A DNA stretch of 44,716 nucleotides from Puniceicoccaceae bacterium. GTDB lineage: Bacteria > Verrucomicrobiota > Verrucomicrobiia > Opitutales > Coraliomargaritaceae. The notes below the pieces were generated by a model, which searched no databases, was not told where the DNA came from, and saw only the letters and a program-made list of their open reading frames with translations. Positions within the stretch are counted from its first letter, which is position 1; each line of letters begins with the position of its first letter. The translations under genes were made by a program, and so were the position numbers. Below are positions 19,556 to 29,509 of this stretch, in pieces. The stretch covers positions 1 to 44,716 of the forward strand of contig SKFT01000064.1 in assembly GCA_007117865.1 (NCBI GenBank), in the 5' to 3' direction.

Positions 19556-19699
19556 ATGATTTGGTTTTTATCAATTATTTTGGTAGTAGCTGCTGTGGCG
19601 GCAATACTTTACTTTGGCCGCCATTGGATCTGCATCCGCCGCAAGGATTGCTGCGGTCGCGGTTGCGGTTGCTTGTTCCCGAAGAAAAATCCGGATTAG
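19556..19699 (+). CDS. 47-aa Cys-rich single-pass membrane microprotein (resembles FeoB-associated Cys-rich membrane proteins)
   Basis: ATG-to-TAG frame gives MIWFLSIILVVAAVAAILYFGRHWICIRRKDCCGRGCGCLFPKKNPD: one TM helix then CxxxxxCCGRGCGC. Below the length cutoff of the supplied ORF track. Confidence 0.55.
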   Translation: MIWFLSIILVVAAVAAILYFGRHWICIRRKDCCGRGCGCLFPKKNPD

Positions 19700-19798
19700 C
19701 AGATAGCGGAAAGAGTCCGTTACTCAATCAATCACCACCAGTTGAAATGAAATGGAAGTTAACTGCATTACAGGATTTTTTCATATTCACATACTATT

Positions 19799-22700
19799 TC
19801 AAAAACCTGGCAAAAATGGAGCGGTTTTGCTGGCCTTGCAGGTTCTGAGTCCACTGACGGGTCCTTGGTATAGGCAGCGGCCTCCGGCATCGCCGCCGCC
19901 GGGGCCAATCTCGACCACGTAGTCGGCGTCGGCGATACAGTCGGGATGATGCTCAATCACTACCACGGTGTGTCCCTGATCAACCAATCCGTGCAGCACC
20001 TGCAAGAGTCGTTCGCAGTCGCTAGTGTGCAGTCCAATTGTCGGCTCTTCCAATAAATACAAGTTGCCGTTACCATTATTTTCAGGGGATTGGTTGCGAT
20101 CTTCCCAACTAGGCAAGCCTTGCGCCAGTTCGCTAACCAAACGCAGGCGTTGGGCTTCTCCTCCGGACAGCGAGGGAGAGCTTTGACCAAGGCGTAGGTA
20201 ACCGAGGCCAGTTTCCACCATCAATTTCAATACCGCGTGCAATTGTGTGTGGAAGTCGAAAAAGTCCGCCGCCTCCTCAAAGGTCATTTCCAGAATATCA
20301 GCAATACTCTTGCCGCGCCATTGGATTTGTAGCAGCTCAGATGAAAATCGGCGGCTTCCGCAGTCTTCACACTCAACATAGCTGTTGGGCATAAATTCCA
20401 TTTCCAGCTTAATCCTGCCCGCGCCCTTGCAGGTCTCGCAGCGTCCACCTGCAGTATTGAAGGAAAATGATCCGGGACATAATCCGCGGGCCTGCGCGGC
20501 GGGCTGATTGGCAAATAATGTGCGGATGGTATCAAACACGCCTATGTAAGTAGCGGGTGTCGAGCGCGGGGTTTTGCCAATCGGTGATTGGTCGACCTCA
20601 ATGATTTTGCGCAAAGCATTGCCGTTGTAGAGGGCGTTGAAGGGTAGCCGCTGGCTTGCGGCTATGTCTTTGGAGTGCAGGATGCGCTGATTGTTATCTT
20701 TTGCCTGACGCACCAAAGGTAGCAGCAAATCACGCGTCAGCGTCGATTTCCCTGATCCTGATACGCCGCAAATGACTGATAGACGTCCTAGCGGGAGTTG
20801 CAGGTCAAAGCCTTTCAGATTTCGCAAGCCGGCTCCGCGCAACACCAGCCAGTCAGGAGTGGCTTTGCGCTGACGCAGATTCCATTTGCCGGGTAGGGTG
20901 CGATAGCTCCCGCGCAGAGGATGGGGCATCGGTGCCCGTAGGTAGCGCCCAGTCAGGGATTGCTTATTGCGAATTATTTGTTGATAACTTCCGCTGGCAA
21001 GCAGCTCACCGCCATGTACCCCGGCACCGGGCCCGAGGTCAAAAATGCAATCTGCATGACGCATTGTTGCTTCATCGTGTTCAACTACAATCAGTGTATT
21101 GCCGCGATCGCGCAATGCCTCCATGGATTGTAATAGCTTTTCATTATCACTGGCATGCAGGCCGATGGAAGGCTCATCGAGGATGTATAAAACGCCGGAA
21201 AGATTGGAACCGAGTTGGGCAGCAAGGCGAATGCGCTGGGCTTCGCCGCCGGATAGTGTGGCGGTGGCGCGGTTGAGTTCCAGGTAATCCAATCCAACCC
21301 GATCCATGAACTCCAGCCGCGCGCGAATCTCTGGTAGTAACTCGGCAAGGATGGTACCAGAGCGCTTGTCGGTGCGTACGCGTGCGAGGGTTTTGACCAG
21401 CGCGGAGGGTGTTAGTTGAAATAACTCTGGTAGTGAAATGGCGGCGGACTTGCCTCGCAGCGCTAGGCGCACGGCAGAGCTGATCGGGTTAAGCCGTCCG
21501 CCGTCGCAGCTTGGGCAAACCGCACCCTCGACCATGCCGTCCTCCCACCCGCTGACTTCGTCTTCTCCGTGCACACCTTCAAATAACTGACCATATCCAC
21601 GGCAGCTCGGGCACCAGCCTTTGACGGAATTCCACGAGAAATGCTTGGGGTCCAGCTCGGGATAAGCCTCCCCGGTCAGCGGATCGGTGCGCTGCGTTGA
21701 CAACCAGCCGACATGTTGACTGCGGGTATTGATCAAGTAGGCCGTGCCTTTGCCAAGTCGCAAAGCTTCGCGTAGCAACGTTCTCTGTTCGGCAGGTTTT
21801 AGCTTGTCATGTAGCTTGGCTACTATAACGCCGACATCGTGCTCGCGATAGCGGTCTAGTTTTTGAAAGTTCTCCACTGATACCCGCTTGCCATCGATGA
21901 ACAAATCTGAGTAGCCGTGCGCCCGCGCCCAGTCCGCTATCGGCTGATGGTGTCCCTTTCGTCCGCGCACTAGCTCGGCGCAAAGTGAGTAGGGGCTCCT
22001 TTGTGAAGCGCCTTGGAGCTTCTCCTGCAAATGCTTTAACAAGGCGTCTTCATCGCGGGCAATCACAGGTAGTCCGCTGGTGGGCGAGTGTTGTATTCCG
22101 ATTCGCGCATATAATAGACGCAGATACTGCGCTACTTCGGTAATGGTCGCTACCGTCGATTTACGAGTGCCGTGTGTCACGCGCTGTTCAATCGCAACTG
22201 TGGGAGCTACCCCGCGAACGGCATCGACGGCGGCTTTGGGGAGTTGTTCCACAAATTGACGCGCGTAGGCCGACATGGAATCCATGAAGCGTCGCTGACC
22301 TTCGGCAAAGATAATGTCAAAAGCCAGCGAACTCTTGCCGGAGCCGGAGACGCCAGTAATGACGTTGAGAGTGTTATAATGGATCTTTAACGACAGGTTT
22401 TTCAGGTTGTGCTCGCGGGCACCAATCACTTCGAGGCATTGTGGTCGTTTGCTGCGGGTATAGGTTGCGGAAGGCTCGGCTGTCTTTAACGACAACCGGC
22501 TCTCGCTTTTATCAAGTGCTCTGGCAAGGAAGGGCGCAGTTGCAGTTGTTCCCAGGGCTAGCATTTCGGGGGTGCCGCTGGCAACCAAGCGACCCCCTTC
22601 CTCGCCGGCTTCGGGGCCAAACTCCAACAGCCAGTCGGCACTCTTTAAAACGTCCAGATTGTGTTCCACTATCACCAGGCTATGACCCGCGTTGACCAGA

Positions 22701-25318
22701 TCGTGCAATACCACCAGCAGACGTGCAACGTCTGCGCGGTGCAGCCCTGTTGTCGGCTCATCAATAAGTAATAGCGCATGACCGCGACTGTCGGCCTTGG
22801 CGAGCTGCCCCATGTAACGAACCAGCTTCAAGCGTTGTGATTCGCCTCCGGACAGCGTGTTGAGTGGTTGCCCTAGTTTAAGATAACCCAGGCCTACATC
22901 AACCAAGGGCTGTAGGGCGCGGACAATGCGGGGTTCGTCGGCAAAAACCTTTAACGCTGTTTCCGTTTCCAGCTCCAGTACTTCCGCAATGCTCAGCCCC
23001 TGATTAGTAATGGCAAGGATTTCCGGTTTGAACCGCTTGCCGGAACAGGTGGGGCAGGGGACGAATACATCCGATAAAAATTGCATCTCAATGCGCTCAT
23101 AGCCTAATCCACCACAGCTTTCGCAGCGACCCTCCCCGCTGTTAAAGGAAAAATGACCGGGAGTTAGTCCAGCACTTTGCGCGGAATCGGTTGCGGCAAA
23201 GCGTTTGCGTATCGATTCCCACGCGCCGGTTAGCAAGGCGGCGTTCGAGCGCGGGGTTTTGGTAACAGGACTCTGGTCTACCCAGACAATTTCACTTAGC
23301 GGCAGCTCGTAATCCAGTGATGTTATTATCGCCGAATGTTCTGCGGGCTGACCTTTTTGCAGGCGCAGGTTTTGGTAGAGAACGTTGTTGAGAAAAGTTG
23401 TTTTACCGGAACCGGAAACGCCACTGATGCATACCAGTCGGCGGAGCGGAAAATCGACATTGAGCTGCCGGATGTTGTGTTGTTGCGCACCGCGAATGGA
23501 GCACCTTGGTGTTGCGTCCTTGCCCTGCTGCACCCACTGACGGCGTGCCGGCGTCGCAATTGCTTTGCGTCCACTCAGGTATAATGCGTTCTCTGTAGTT
23601 GCAGCCTCAATGCCAGCTAACGTTCCAGCGTAAATGAGCTGACCTCCCGCGACACCGGGACGTGGACCTATCTCGACCAGCCAGTCAGCTGCCCGCATGA
23701 CCGATTCATCGTGCTCGACAACGACCACCGTGTTGCCGCTGTCGGCAAGTTGACGCAATATACCAACCAGTGCCTCCAAATCGCGCGCGTGTAGCCCTAC
23801 GGATGGCTCGTCCAACACAAATAGCGTATCCACCAGCGAAGCGCCGAGACAAGTAGTAAGATTGACCCGCATCATTTCCCCGCCACTAAGTGTGCGCGAG
23901 GAACGGTCGAGCGAGAGGTAGCCAAGCCCAACCGCTACAAGATAAGAAAGTCGATTGAGTATGCCCAGGCGCAGGGTCGCGTTTTTTTCGTCTTTATCGG
24001 TGGCGCTTCGTATCAAAGTCAATAGCTCATTGACAGGCATTGCGTAAAGTGTCGGCAGGGTGTGCCCGCGCCAGCGCCAGTTGAGCGTTTCCGGCTGGAA
24101 GCGCGTACCCTTGCAATCAGGACAAGTGGTGTAACTGCGGAATTTGGATAAAAACACGCGCACGTGCATTTTATACGCTTTGCTCTCCAGCCAACGAAAA
24201 AAGCGATTTATACCATACCAGCCCGTCTCGGTGACCTCGTCATAATCGGGATCGCCCACCATCACGAATTCCCTCTCGTCGTCAGTTAGATCGCGCCAAG
24301 GGACGTTTATACGCAGGTTGTTCTTTTTTGCGGCCAGCTTCAAATCGCGCAGGCAATTGCTGTAAACGTCTCCGGTGAAGGGCTTAATCGCTCCTTGAGC
24401 AATGCTAAGGCTAGAATCCGGCAGCACGCGCTGAGGATCAATTTCAATGATGCGGCCAAATCCTCGACAACGCGGACAGGCACCCAGAGGGGAGTTGAAT
24501 GAAAATAGCGCTGGTGTGGCTGGACGGTAACTGCGCCCGTCGATAGGCGAGATCAGTCCTTCGCGAAAGCGCGTTTGCCTGCCACTTTCATCCACCAGCA
24601 GCAGACTACCCCGTCCGAGCCGGAAGGCATTTTCAGCGGCTTCGATAAAGCGACTGCGTGATGATGGCTGAACCGTTACACGATCCTGCATCACTGTTAG
24701 CTGTTCAAGGTCTACGGGTGGAGCTTTTAGATTGGCAATCCGCACAGATTTGCCATTGATCAAAACCCGCGTGTAACCTTGTGCGTCCAGCCCTTCTCTG
24801 ACGAGATCCCAGGTGTCTTCTCCGGTGGGCAGGCCAATATCAAAACACAGCAGCACGGTGCTGTTGCGGTGATTTGCCAGCACTTTCTTCCATACGGATT
24901 GCGGATGATCTGAGGTAAGTATCGTTCCATCGGCTGCAGCAGAATCGTGCAGTTGGGAATTATGAGAAAACCATACTTTAAAATAATCGCACAATTCAGT
25001 TAAGGTTCCGACCGTGGAGCGCGAGGTTTTGACGTTATTGTTTTGTTCGACGGCTATGGATGGGCGGATATTTTCCACCCGCTCGACCTTTGGACGATCC
25101 AACAAATCGAGGAATTGACGGGTGTAGGGACTGAATGTTTCCACATAGCGCCGCTGGCCTTCGGCGTGAAGGGTTTCAAACACCAGCGATGATTTTCCGG
25201 CACCACTCAATCCGGTAACAACCGTTAGCTGGCCAACAGGTATGCTCAGGTCAAACCCTTTGAGATTGTTCTGCTCCACGCGATAGAGCCGAATGGTGTC
25301 TGTTGCCTCTGTAGCCAT
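19799..25318 (-). CDS. uvrA: Excinuclease ABC subunit A, tandemly duplicated double-length form
   Basis: Four Walker A motifs (TGLSGAGKSS, SGVSGSGKTT, TGVSGSGKSS, CGVSGSGKST), four LSGGE signatures and several CxxC zinc modules. Second UvrA unit starts near 22450. The ATG at 25318 (MATEATDTIRLYR) is preferred over 25360. Confidence 0.95.
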   Translation of the reverse strand: MATEATDTIRLYRVEQNNLKGFDLSIPVGQLTVVTGLSGAGKSSLVFETLHAEGQRRYVETFSPYTRQFLDLLDRPKVERVENIRPSIAVEQNNNVKTSRSTVGTLTELCDYFKVWFSHNSQLHDSAAADGTILTSDHPQSVWKKVLANHRNSTVLLCFDIGLPTGEDTWDLVREGLDAQGYTRVLINGKSVRIANLKAPPVDLEQLTVMQDRVTVQPSSRSRFIEAAENAFRLGRGSLLLVDESGRQTRFREGLISPIDGRSYRPATPALFSFNSPLGACPRCRGFGRIIEIDPQRVLPDSSLSIAQGAIKPFTGDVYSNCLRDLKLAAKKNNLRINVPWRDLTDDEREFVMVGDPDYDEVTETGWYGINRFFRWLESKAYKMHVRVFLSKFRSYTTCPDCKGTRFQPETLNWRWRGHTLPTLYAMPVNELLTLIRSATDKDEKNATLRLGILNRLSYLVAVGLGYLSLDRSSRTLSGGEMMRVNLTTCLGASLVDTLFVLDEPSVGLHARDLEALVGILRQLADSGNTVVVVEHDESVMRAADWLVEIGPRPGVAGGQLIYAGTLAGIEAATTENALYLSGRKAIATPARRQWVQQGKDATPRCSIRGAQQHNIRQLNVDFPLRRLVCISGVSGSGKTTFLNNVLYQNLRLQKGQPAEHSAIITSLDYELPLSEIVWVDQSPVTKTPRSNAALLTGAWESIRKRFAATDSAQSAGLTPGHFSFNSGEGRCESCGGLGYERIEMQFLSDVFVPCPTCSGKRFKPEILAITNQGLSIAEVLELETETALKVFADEPRIVRALQPLVDVGLGYLKLGQPLNTLSGGESQRLKLVRYMGQLAKADSRGHALLLIDEPTTGLHRADVARLLVVLHDLVNAGHSLVIVEHNLDVLKSADWLLEFGPEAGEEGGRLVASGTPEMLALGTTATAPFLARALDKSESRLSLKTAEPSATYTRSKRPQCLEVIGAREHNLKNLSLKIHYNTLNVITGVSGSGKSSLAFDIIFAEGQRRFMDSMSAYARQFVEQLPKAAVDAVRGVAPTVAIEQRVTHGTRKSTVATITEVAQYLRLLYARIGIQHSPTSGLPVIARDEDALLKHLQEKLQGASQRSPYSLCAELVRGRKGHHQPIADWARAHGYSDLFIDGKRVSVENFQKLDRYREHDVGVIVAKLHDKLKPAEQRTLLREALRLGKGTAYLINTRSQHVGWLSTQRTDPLTGEAYPELDPKHFSWNSVKGWCPSCRGYGQLFEGVHGEDEVSGWEDGMVEGAVCPSCDGGRLNPISSAVRLALRGKSAAISLPELFQLTPSALVKTLARVRTDKRSGTILAELLPEIRARLEFMDRVGLDYLELNRATATLSGGEAQRIRLAAQLGSNLSGVLYILDEPSIGLHASDNEKLLQSMEALRDRGNTLIVVEHDEATMRHADCIFDLGPGAGVHGGELLASGSYQQIIRNKQSLTGRYLRAPMPHPLRGSYRTLPGKWNLRQRKATPDWLVLRGAGLRNLKGFDLQLPLGRLSVICGVSGSGKSTLTRDLLLPLVRQAKDNNQRILHSKDIAASQRLPFNALYNGNALRKIIEVDQSPIGKTPRSTPATYIGVFDTIRTLFANQPAAQARGLCPGSFSFNTAGGRCETCKGAGRIKLEMEFMPNSYVECEDCGSRRFSSELLQIQWRGKSIADILEMTFEEAADFFDFHTQLHAVLKLMVETGLGYLRLGQSSPSLSGGEAQRLRLVSELAQGLPSWEDRNQSPENNGNGNLYLLEEPTIGLHTSDCERLLQVLHGLVDQGHTVVVIEHHPDCIADADYVVEIGPGGGDAGGRCLYQGPVSGLRTCKASKTAPFLPGF

Positions 25319-25389
25319 CTTGAAAATACTTACCATCCTACGACCACACGATTGCGGCAAGTGGGATAAGCGGTTTTTGTCAATTTAGC

Positions 25390-26196
25390 TTAGCGGGGTG
25401 CCAAATCAAAAAACGCTTCTGCATTGGCGGTTGTTCGCGCCATTAAATCATCAGGCGAAATGCCCAGCGCCGCTGCTGCCACCTGGCCTATTAATGGAAT
25501 GTTGGCAGGTTCGTTGCGCTGTTTCCTTAGGGGCTCGGGACTTAAATAGGGGCAGTCGGTCTCCAGCATCAGTGGCTCCAGCCCTTGAGCAACCAACGCT
25601 TCAAGCACCGAATTCCCATTTTTGTAAGTTATAATGCCCGTGAAGGATGCACGGCCGCCGCGTTCATTGAGCAGACGCACCTGATTCGCCGTGCCAGTAA
25701 AGCAGTGAAAAACCACGCGTTGCCAATTAACCCCGGATGTATCAATCATGCGCACGCAGTCATCAAAACTGTCGCGACTATGCACGACGATCGGACAATC
25801 CAATTGGTAGGCAAATTCAAGTTGCTGAAAAAAAGCTTCCTCTTGGGCAAGAATATGGCGTCCGGCCAAGATGGGGTCTTTTGGCAGATGAAAATGATCC
25901 AGCCCGATTTCTCCCAAGGCTGCTGGAGGGCATTCCGGAGTGAAGAAACTAGGCAGTTGCGAAAGCGTCGTTGCCCAATCGGCATCAGGATCCACGTTGC
26001 AGGGATGCAGGCCCACCGTGTATTCAATATTCGGCTTCAGCATCGCCAGCTCGCGGTAATAAGTCCAGTCCTCGGCCGCTGTGCCAACTGTGATATAGCG
26101 ATTCACTCCGGCTGAGGACGCCCGGCTAAGGGTCGCTTCAAGTTCGTGGCGATCGCTGGCGCTTTTTAAATGACAATGTGTATCTATCCAAGGCAT
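25390..26196 (-). CDS. TatD-family metal-dependent hydrolase
   Basis: WIDTHCHL, GLHPCN, ALGEIGLDHFH, VVHSRDSFDD, VFHCFTGT, LLETDCPYLSPEP. Confidence 0.93.
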   Translation of the reverse strand: MPWIDTHCHLKSASDRHELEATLSRASSAGVNRYITVGTAAEDWTYYRELAMLKPNIEYTVGLHPCNVDPDADWATTLSQLPSFFTPECPPAALGEIGLDHFHLPKDPILAGRHILAQEEAFFQQLEFAYQLDCPIVVHSRDSFDDCVRMIDTSGVNWQRVVFHCFTGTANQVRLLNERGGRASFTGIITYKNGNSVLEALVAQGLEPLMLETDCPYLSPEPLRKQRNEPANIPLIGQVAAAALGISPDDLMARTTANAEAFFDLAPR

Positions 26197-26280
26197 GTTT
26201 CTATCGCTGCGGATATCTAAAAACTTTGCAAGCGCACTTTCTGTTGGGGAGCTTGATACTCCCTTGCAAAAACCATTCCC

Positions 26281-27198
26281 ATGCCTTCATTTGCTCCTAT
26301 GCCAGAACCTCTTTATCATTACTATCAACCAGCTGCAGCCATAAGGGCAAGCGGTGAGGATGCCTTTTCCTTTTTGCAAAGCCAAGCCACTCAGGATTTG
26401 CGACGGGCGCAGAATAACTCAGGGGTTTATTCGCTTTGGTTGAATCACAAGGGAAAGGTCATCGGCGACAGCTTTGCCTTTCGCGAGGATGAGGAAACCT
26501 TGTTACTCATTAGCCTCTTTACTCCAGCTGCGACTTTACTGCCTCATTGGCAAAAACATATCGTTGCCGACGAAGTGGAATTGTGTGATGAGACAGGGCA
26601 ATGGTTTGGCTTGGCATGTAACGATCCGGCCCGCGAGCTGCTTGCAGATGAGTGCGGTAATGCCGCTGCACCGAGGTGTGCTTTGGGATTGCGCGATAAG
26701 ACTCCATGGTACGAACTTTTTTGGAAAGATGCAATTCCTATGCAATATGCCCGTGGGGTGCTTAAACGCAAGGGTGTCGAACCTCTTTGCGCAACAGCGA
26801 TGGAGCTGCGACGCATTTATTCTGGACTGCCGCGGGTGCCTGTCGATTTGGGGGACGGAGACCTTCCCGCTGAGGGTGGTTTGGTAGAGGACGCAATCTC
26901 TTTTACTAAGGGCTGCTTCCTCGGGCAGGAGATTGTTGCGCGAATGCATCATGTTGGACGTGCCAGGCGCGGTTTGTTTCGCTTGCGCGGAAATGGTACG
27001 CTGCCAGCCGCGCTATCACCTCTGTTATCGTCGCATTCTGATAAACCGGTGGGCGATCTTCGCAGTGGAATTCAGTTGGCGCAGGGTGGCTGGATTGGGT
27101 TGGCTATGTGTGATTTAAAAAAAATACAGAGTGTATCTAAAATAAAAATACAAAATCAGTTAGCTGAAATCCTAGCGAAGGACGGTGATATTAAATGA
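26281..27198 (+). CDS. ygfZ: YgfZ/GcvT-domain folate-binding protein
   Basis: FLQSQATQDLRRA, and the conserved KGCFLGQEIVARMHHVGRARRGLFRL motif. Confidence 0.88.
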   Translation: MPSFAPMPEPLYHYYQPAAAIRASGEDAFSFLQSQATQDLRRAQNNSGVYSLWLNHKGKVIGDSFAFREDEETLLLISLFTPAATLLPHWQKHIVADEVELCDETGQWFGLACNDPARELLADECGNAAAPRCALGLRDKTPWYELFWKDAIPMQYARGVLKRKGVEPLCATAMELRRIYSGLPRVPVDLGDGDLPAEGGLVEDAISFTKGCFLGQEIVARMHHVGRARRGLFRLRGNGTLPAALSPLLSSHSDKPVGDLRSGIQLAQGGWIGLAMCDLKKIQSVSKIKIQNQLAEILAKDGDIK

Positions 27199-27386
27199 AC
27201 GAGAATCAACAGCATGTCGCGGTAACCGCGCTATTAAAAAATCTCGGTGCGCCAGCCGAAAGTGCCGCCATAATGGCTAGTCAATTACTGAAGCGTGCGC
27301 GGCAAAATGCGCGGGAGCAATCAATCGGTGAGCCCGAAGCATTGCAGCAGTTGCTCGATAAAATTGTCAAGGCTCGCTCTAATTAG
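27195..27386 (+). CDS. Small hypothetical protein (63 aa), translationally coupled to ygfZ
   Basis: ATGA overlap with ygfZ; soluble, helical, Ala/Gln-rich composition. Confidence 0.6.
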   Translation: MNENQQHVAVTALLKNLGAPAESAAIMASQLLKRARQNAREQSIGEPEALQQLLDKIVKARSN

Positions 27387-27427
27387 TAGCTGCCAGCGCT
27401 TAAAGTGGGCTTTAGAGGGAAATTTTT

Positions 27428-27450
27428 TGCTAAAAACCCCATTTTTAGCA
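27428..27450. repeat. Perfect 9-bp hairpin upstream of the HU gene
   Basis: TGCTAAAAA-CCCCA-TTTTTAGCA; not followed by a T-tract on either strand. Confidence 0.5.
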
Positions 27451-27470
27451 GGTTCTAGCGAATAAAGGCA

Positions 27471-27501
27471 TTGACGATAACCTGTTTTATCGGCTTTATA
27501 C
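27471..27501 (+). promoter_or_regulatory. Putative sigma70-type promoter for the HU gene
   Basis: TTGACG, 18-nt spacer, TTTATA/TTATAC, about 55 nt upstream of the HU ATG. Confidence 0.35.
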
Positions 27502-27554
27502 GGGTTTCGGCAATATTGCCAAGTGTTCCCTATAACAAACAAAGTAATACTATT

Positions 27555-27830
27555 ATGAATAAATCCGAACTCGTTGCAGAAGTACAAAAATCCCTAGGTC
27601 CAGACACCACTAAAGCCGCTGCAGAGCGCGCTATTGAAGCGGTGTTGGAAGGTATCAAAAAGGGTGTCAAAAAAGACAAGAACGTCCAGCTGATCGGCTT
27701 TGGCACATTCAGTGTCACTAAGCGTGCAGCTCGCACCGGAATCAACCCCCAGACCAAAGAGCCTCTTAAAATCAAGGCTTCCAAGGCTGTTAAATTCAAG
27801 GCCGGTGCTGGCTTGAAGGCGGTTCTCTAA
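27555..27830 (+). CDS. HU-family DNA-binding protein
   Basis: MNKSELVAEVQKSLG ... VQLIGFGTFSVTKRAARTGINPQTKEPLKIKASKAVKFKAGAGLKAVL. Confidence 0.96.
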   Translation: MNKSELVAEVQKSLGPDTTKAAAERAIEAVLEGIKKGVKKDKNVQLIGFGTFSVTKRAARTGINPQTKEPLKIKASKAVKFKAGAGLKAVL

Positions 27831-27853
27831 TCCCCGGAACTGATATTCCAACT

Positions 27854-27884
27854 AAACCCGCGGAGTAATCCGCGGGGTTTTTTT
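27854..27884 (+). terminator. Rho-independent terminator of the HU gene
   Basis: CCCGCGG-AGTAAT-CCGCGGG followed by a T-run, shortly after the HU stop. Confidence 0.88.
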
Positions 27885-27944
27885 ATCGATCTTCCCTGCG
27901 CTCAAGGTTTGCACCCATACATAAATTCGTCTCAACTTGTATTA

Positions 27945-28589
27945 ATGAGTGAGCTATCATCCGTTTACATCGTGGGCGCGGGAGGATTTGGACGTGAGGT
28001 CTTCGCTTGGGCCCAACAGCATCCGCTAGCTGGCAAGGCTTGGCATATTGCTGGCTTTATTGATGACAAAGTTAGTGCTTTGACGCTATACGACTACCCC
28101 GTGGAAATTGTGGGAACGATTGAGCAGTTCCTGTCTGCCGATTTTCCACCTGCTAAAATACTCCTGGCTATTGGCGATCCCCTAATCCGGTCCCGCGTCG
28201 CGCAGCGGTTGGCAACAGGGGGCCACGAATGGATGACTTTGATCCACCCTTCCTGTGTCATTGGTCATAATGTTCGCTTCGGCAGAGGCTGCATCATTTG
28301 TCCCCATACCACTCTTACCTGCGATATTTCCCTCGGCAATGGTGTGATCATTAATGCACACAGCTCTATCGGTCACGATGTGACTGTCGGCGATTGGACT
28401 ACAATGAGCGGTCATTGTGAATTGACGGGGGCGTGTTCTGTAGGCGTTGGAGCATTTTTGGGTTGCGGTTCACACGTTCTGCCACGCATGTCTATCGGCA
28501 ATTATGCCCATGTCGGTGCTGGTTCAGTCGTGCTGCAATCAGTGCCCGGTTCAACCCGCGTTTTTGGTAATCCTGCCCGCGCTGTTTAA
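27945..28589 (+). CDS. NeuD/PglD-like sugar O-/N-acyltransferase (left-handed beta-helix)
   Basis: VYIVGAGGFGREVFAWAQ, hexapeptide repeats (VIGHNVRFGRGCIICPHTTLTCDISLGNGVIINAHSSIGHDVTVGDW), C-terminal GNPARAV. Confidence 0.88.
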   Translation: MSELSSVYIVGAGGFGREVFAWAQQHPLAGKAWHIAGFIDDKVSALTLYDYPVEIVGTIEQFLSADFPPAKILLAIGDPLIRSRVAQRLATGGHEWMTLIHPSCVIGHNVRFGRGCIICPHTTLTCDISLGNGVIINAHSSIGHDVTVGDWTTMSGHCELTGACSVGVGAFLGCGSHVLPRMSIGNYAHVGAGSVVLQSVPGSTRVFGNPARAV

Positions 28590-28613
28590 TGAGCGATCCA
28601 CTCCCCAGTTAGT

Positions 28614-29465
28614 ATGCCACGATTGTCCAACCATAGCCGCTGCGCGGCGGTGGAACTGCGCCACCGCATGAATGCCGGGAGGGTTGCTGTGCAGTCGCAA
28701 ATCACTTTTTTTGGCAAGCTTTGTGGAAATGTCGCCAGTGATTGGAAAGAGGACAATTCACGGGTGACTTTTGCCGATTTCGCTATCTCTGAACGCATTT
28801 TACATGCGCTACGCGAAGACTTTCCCCGTGATGACTTTATCAGCGAAGAGGCGGTTCCCGCAGATGAAATGATTCAACTTGAGGCAACTTATGCATGGGT
28901 TCTCGACCCCGTGGATGGTACCAATAATTATGCCTTGGGGTTTTCAGCTTGTGCAATATCGTTGGCTCTACTGCGCGATGGTGAACCTATTTACGGCTAT
29001 GTATATGATCACTCCTCGGGTTCACTAATTGAAGGAGGACCTGGAGTAGGTTTATTGATTGATGGACGCAAAGTGATCGCACTTGCAAGCAAGCAGAAGG
29101 ATTCACAGGTGTTGCTGGGACTTCACTTCCCGATGACCGATTCTGACCTCAGGGCGCTGGCACCATTGCTGACTGAAAATAAAGTTCGGGCACTTGGAAG
29201 CATTGCTCTCTCCTGTGCTCTGACGGCCACTGGTTATCTAGGGGGCGTTTTTGAAACGAAGGGACATCTATGGGATATTGCCGCTGGCGTGGCACTTATG
29301 TTGGGGGCTGGACGTAAGGTCGCTTTTCAGGTCGAGACTCCCTTTCCTGTTCGTAGTTTTTGTTTCCATTCGCCTCCTCCTCGAATGATTGCTGGCGACC
29401 AAAAACAAGTTGATTTCATTGTCAAATGCTTGGGTGGCGACTGGCTTTTCTATCCTCAAAATTAA
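28614..29465 (+). CDS. Inositol monophosphatase family protein
   Basis: ISEEAVPADE and WVLDPVDGTNNYALG metal-binding motifs; C-terminal HLWDIAAGVALMLGAG. Confidence 0.88.
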   Translation: MPRLSNHSRCAAVELRHRMNAGRVAVQSQITFFGKLCGNVASDWKEDNSRVTFADFAISERILHALREDFPRDDFISEEAVPADEMIQLEATYAWVLDPVDGTNNYALGFSACAISLALLRDGEPIYGYVYDHSSGSLIEGGPGVGLLIDGRKVIALASKQKDSQVLLGLHFPMTDSDLRALAPLLTENKVRALGSIALSCALTATGYLGGVFETKGHLWDIAAGVALMLGAGRKVAFQVETPFPVRSFCFHSPPPRMIAGDQKQVDFIVKCLGGDWLFYPQN

Positions 29466-29509
29466 ATGGATTCGGTACAAGCCGGAATAGTGGCGTGTGA
29501 CTGAAAATG

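Noticed and set aside
21091-23584. Several small ORFs inside uvrA on both strands
   Set aside because: All lie within the long, motif-supported uvrA frame; no independent evidence.
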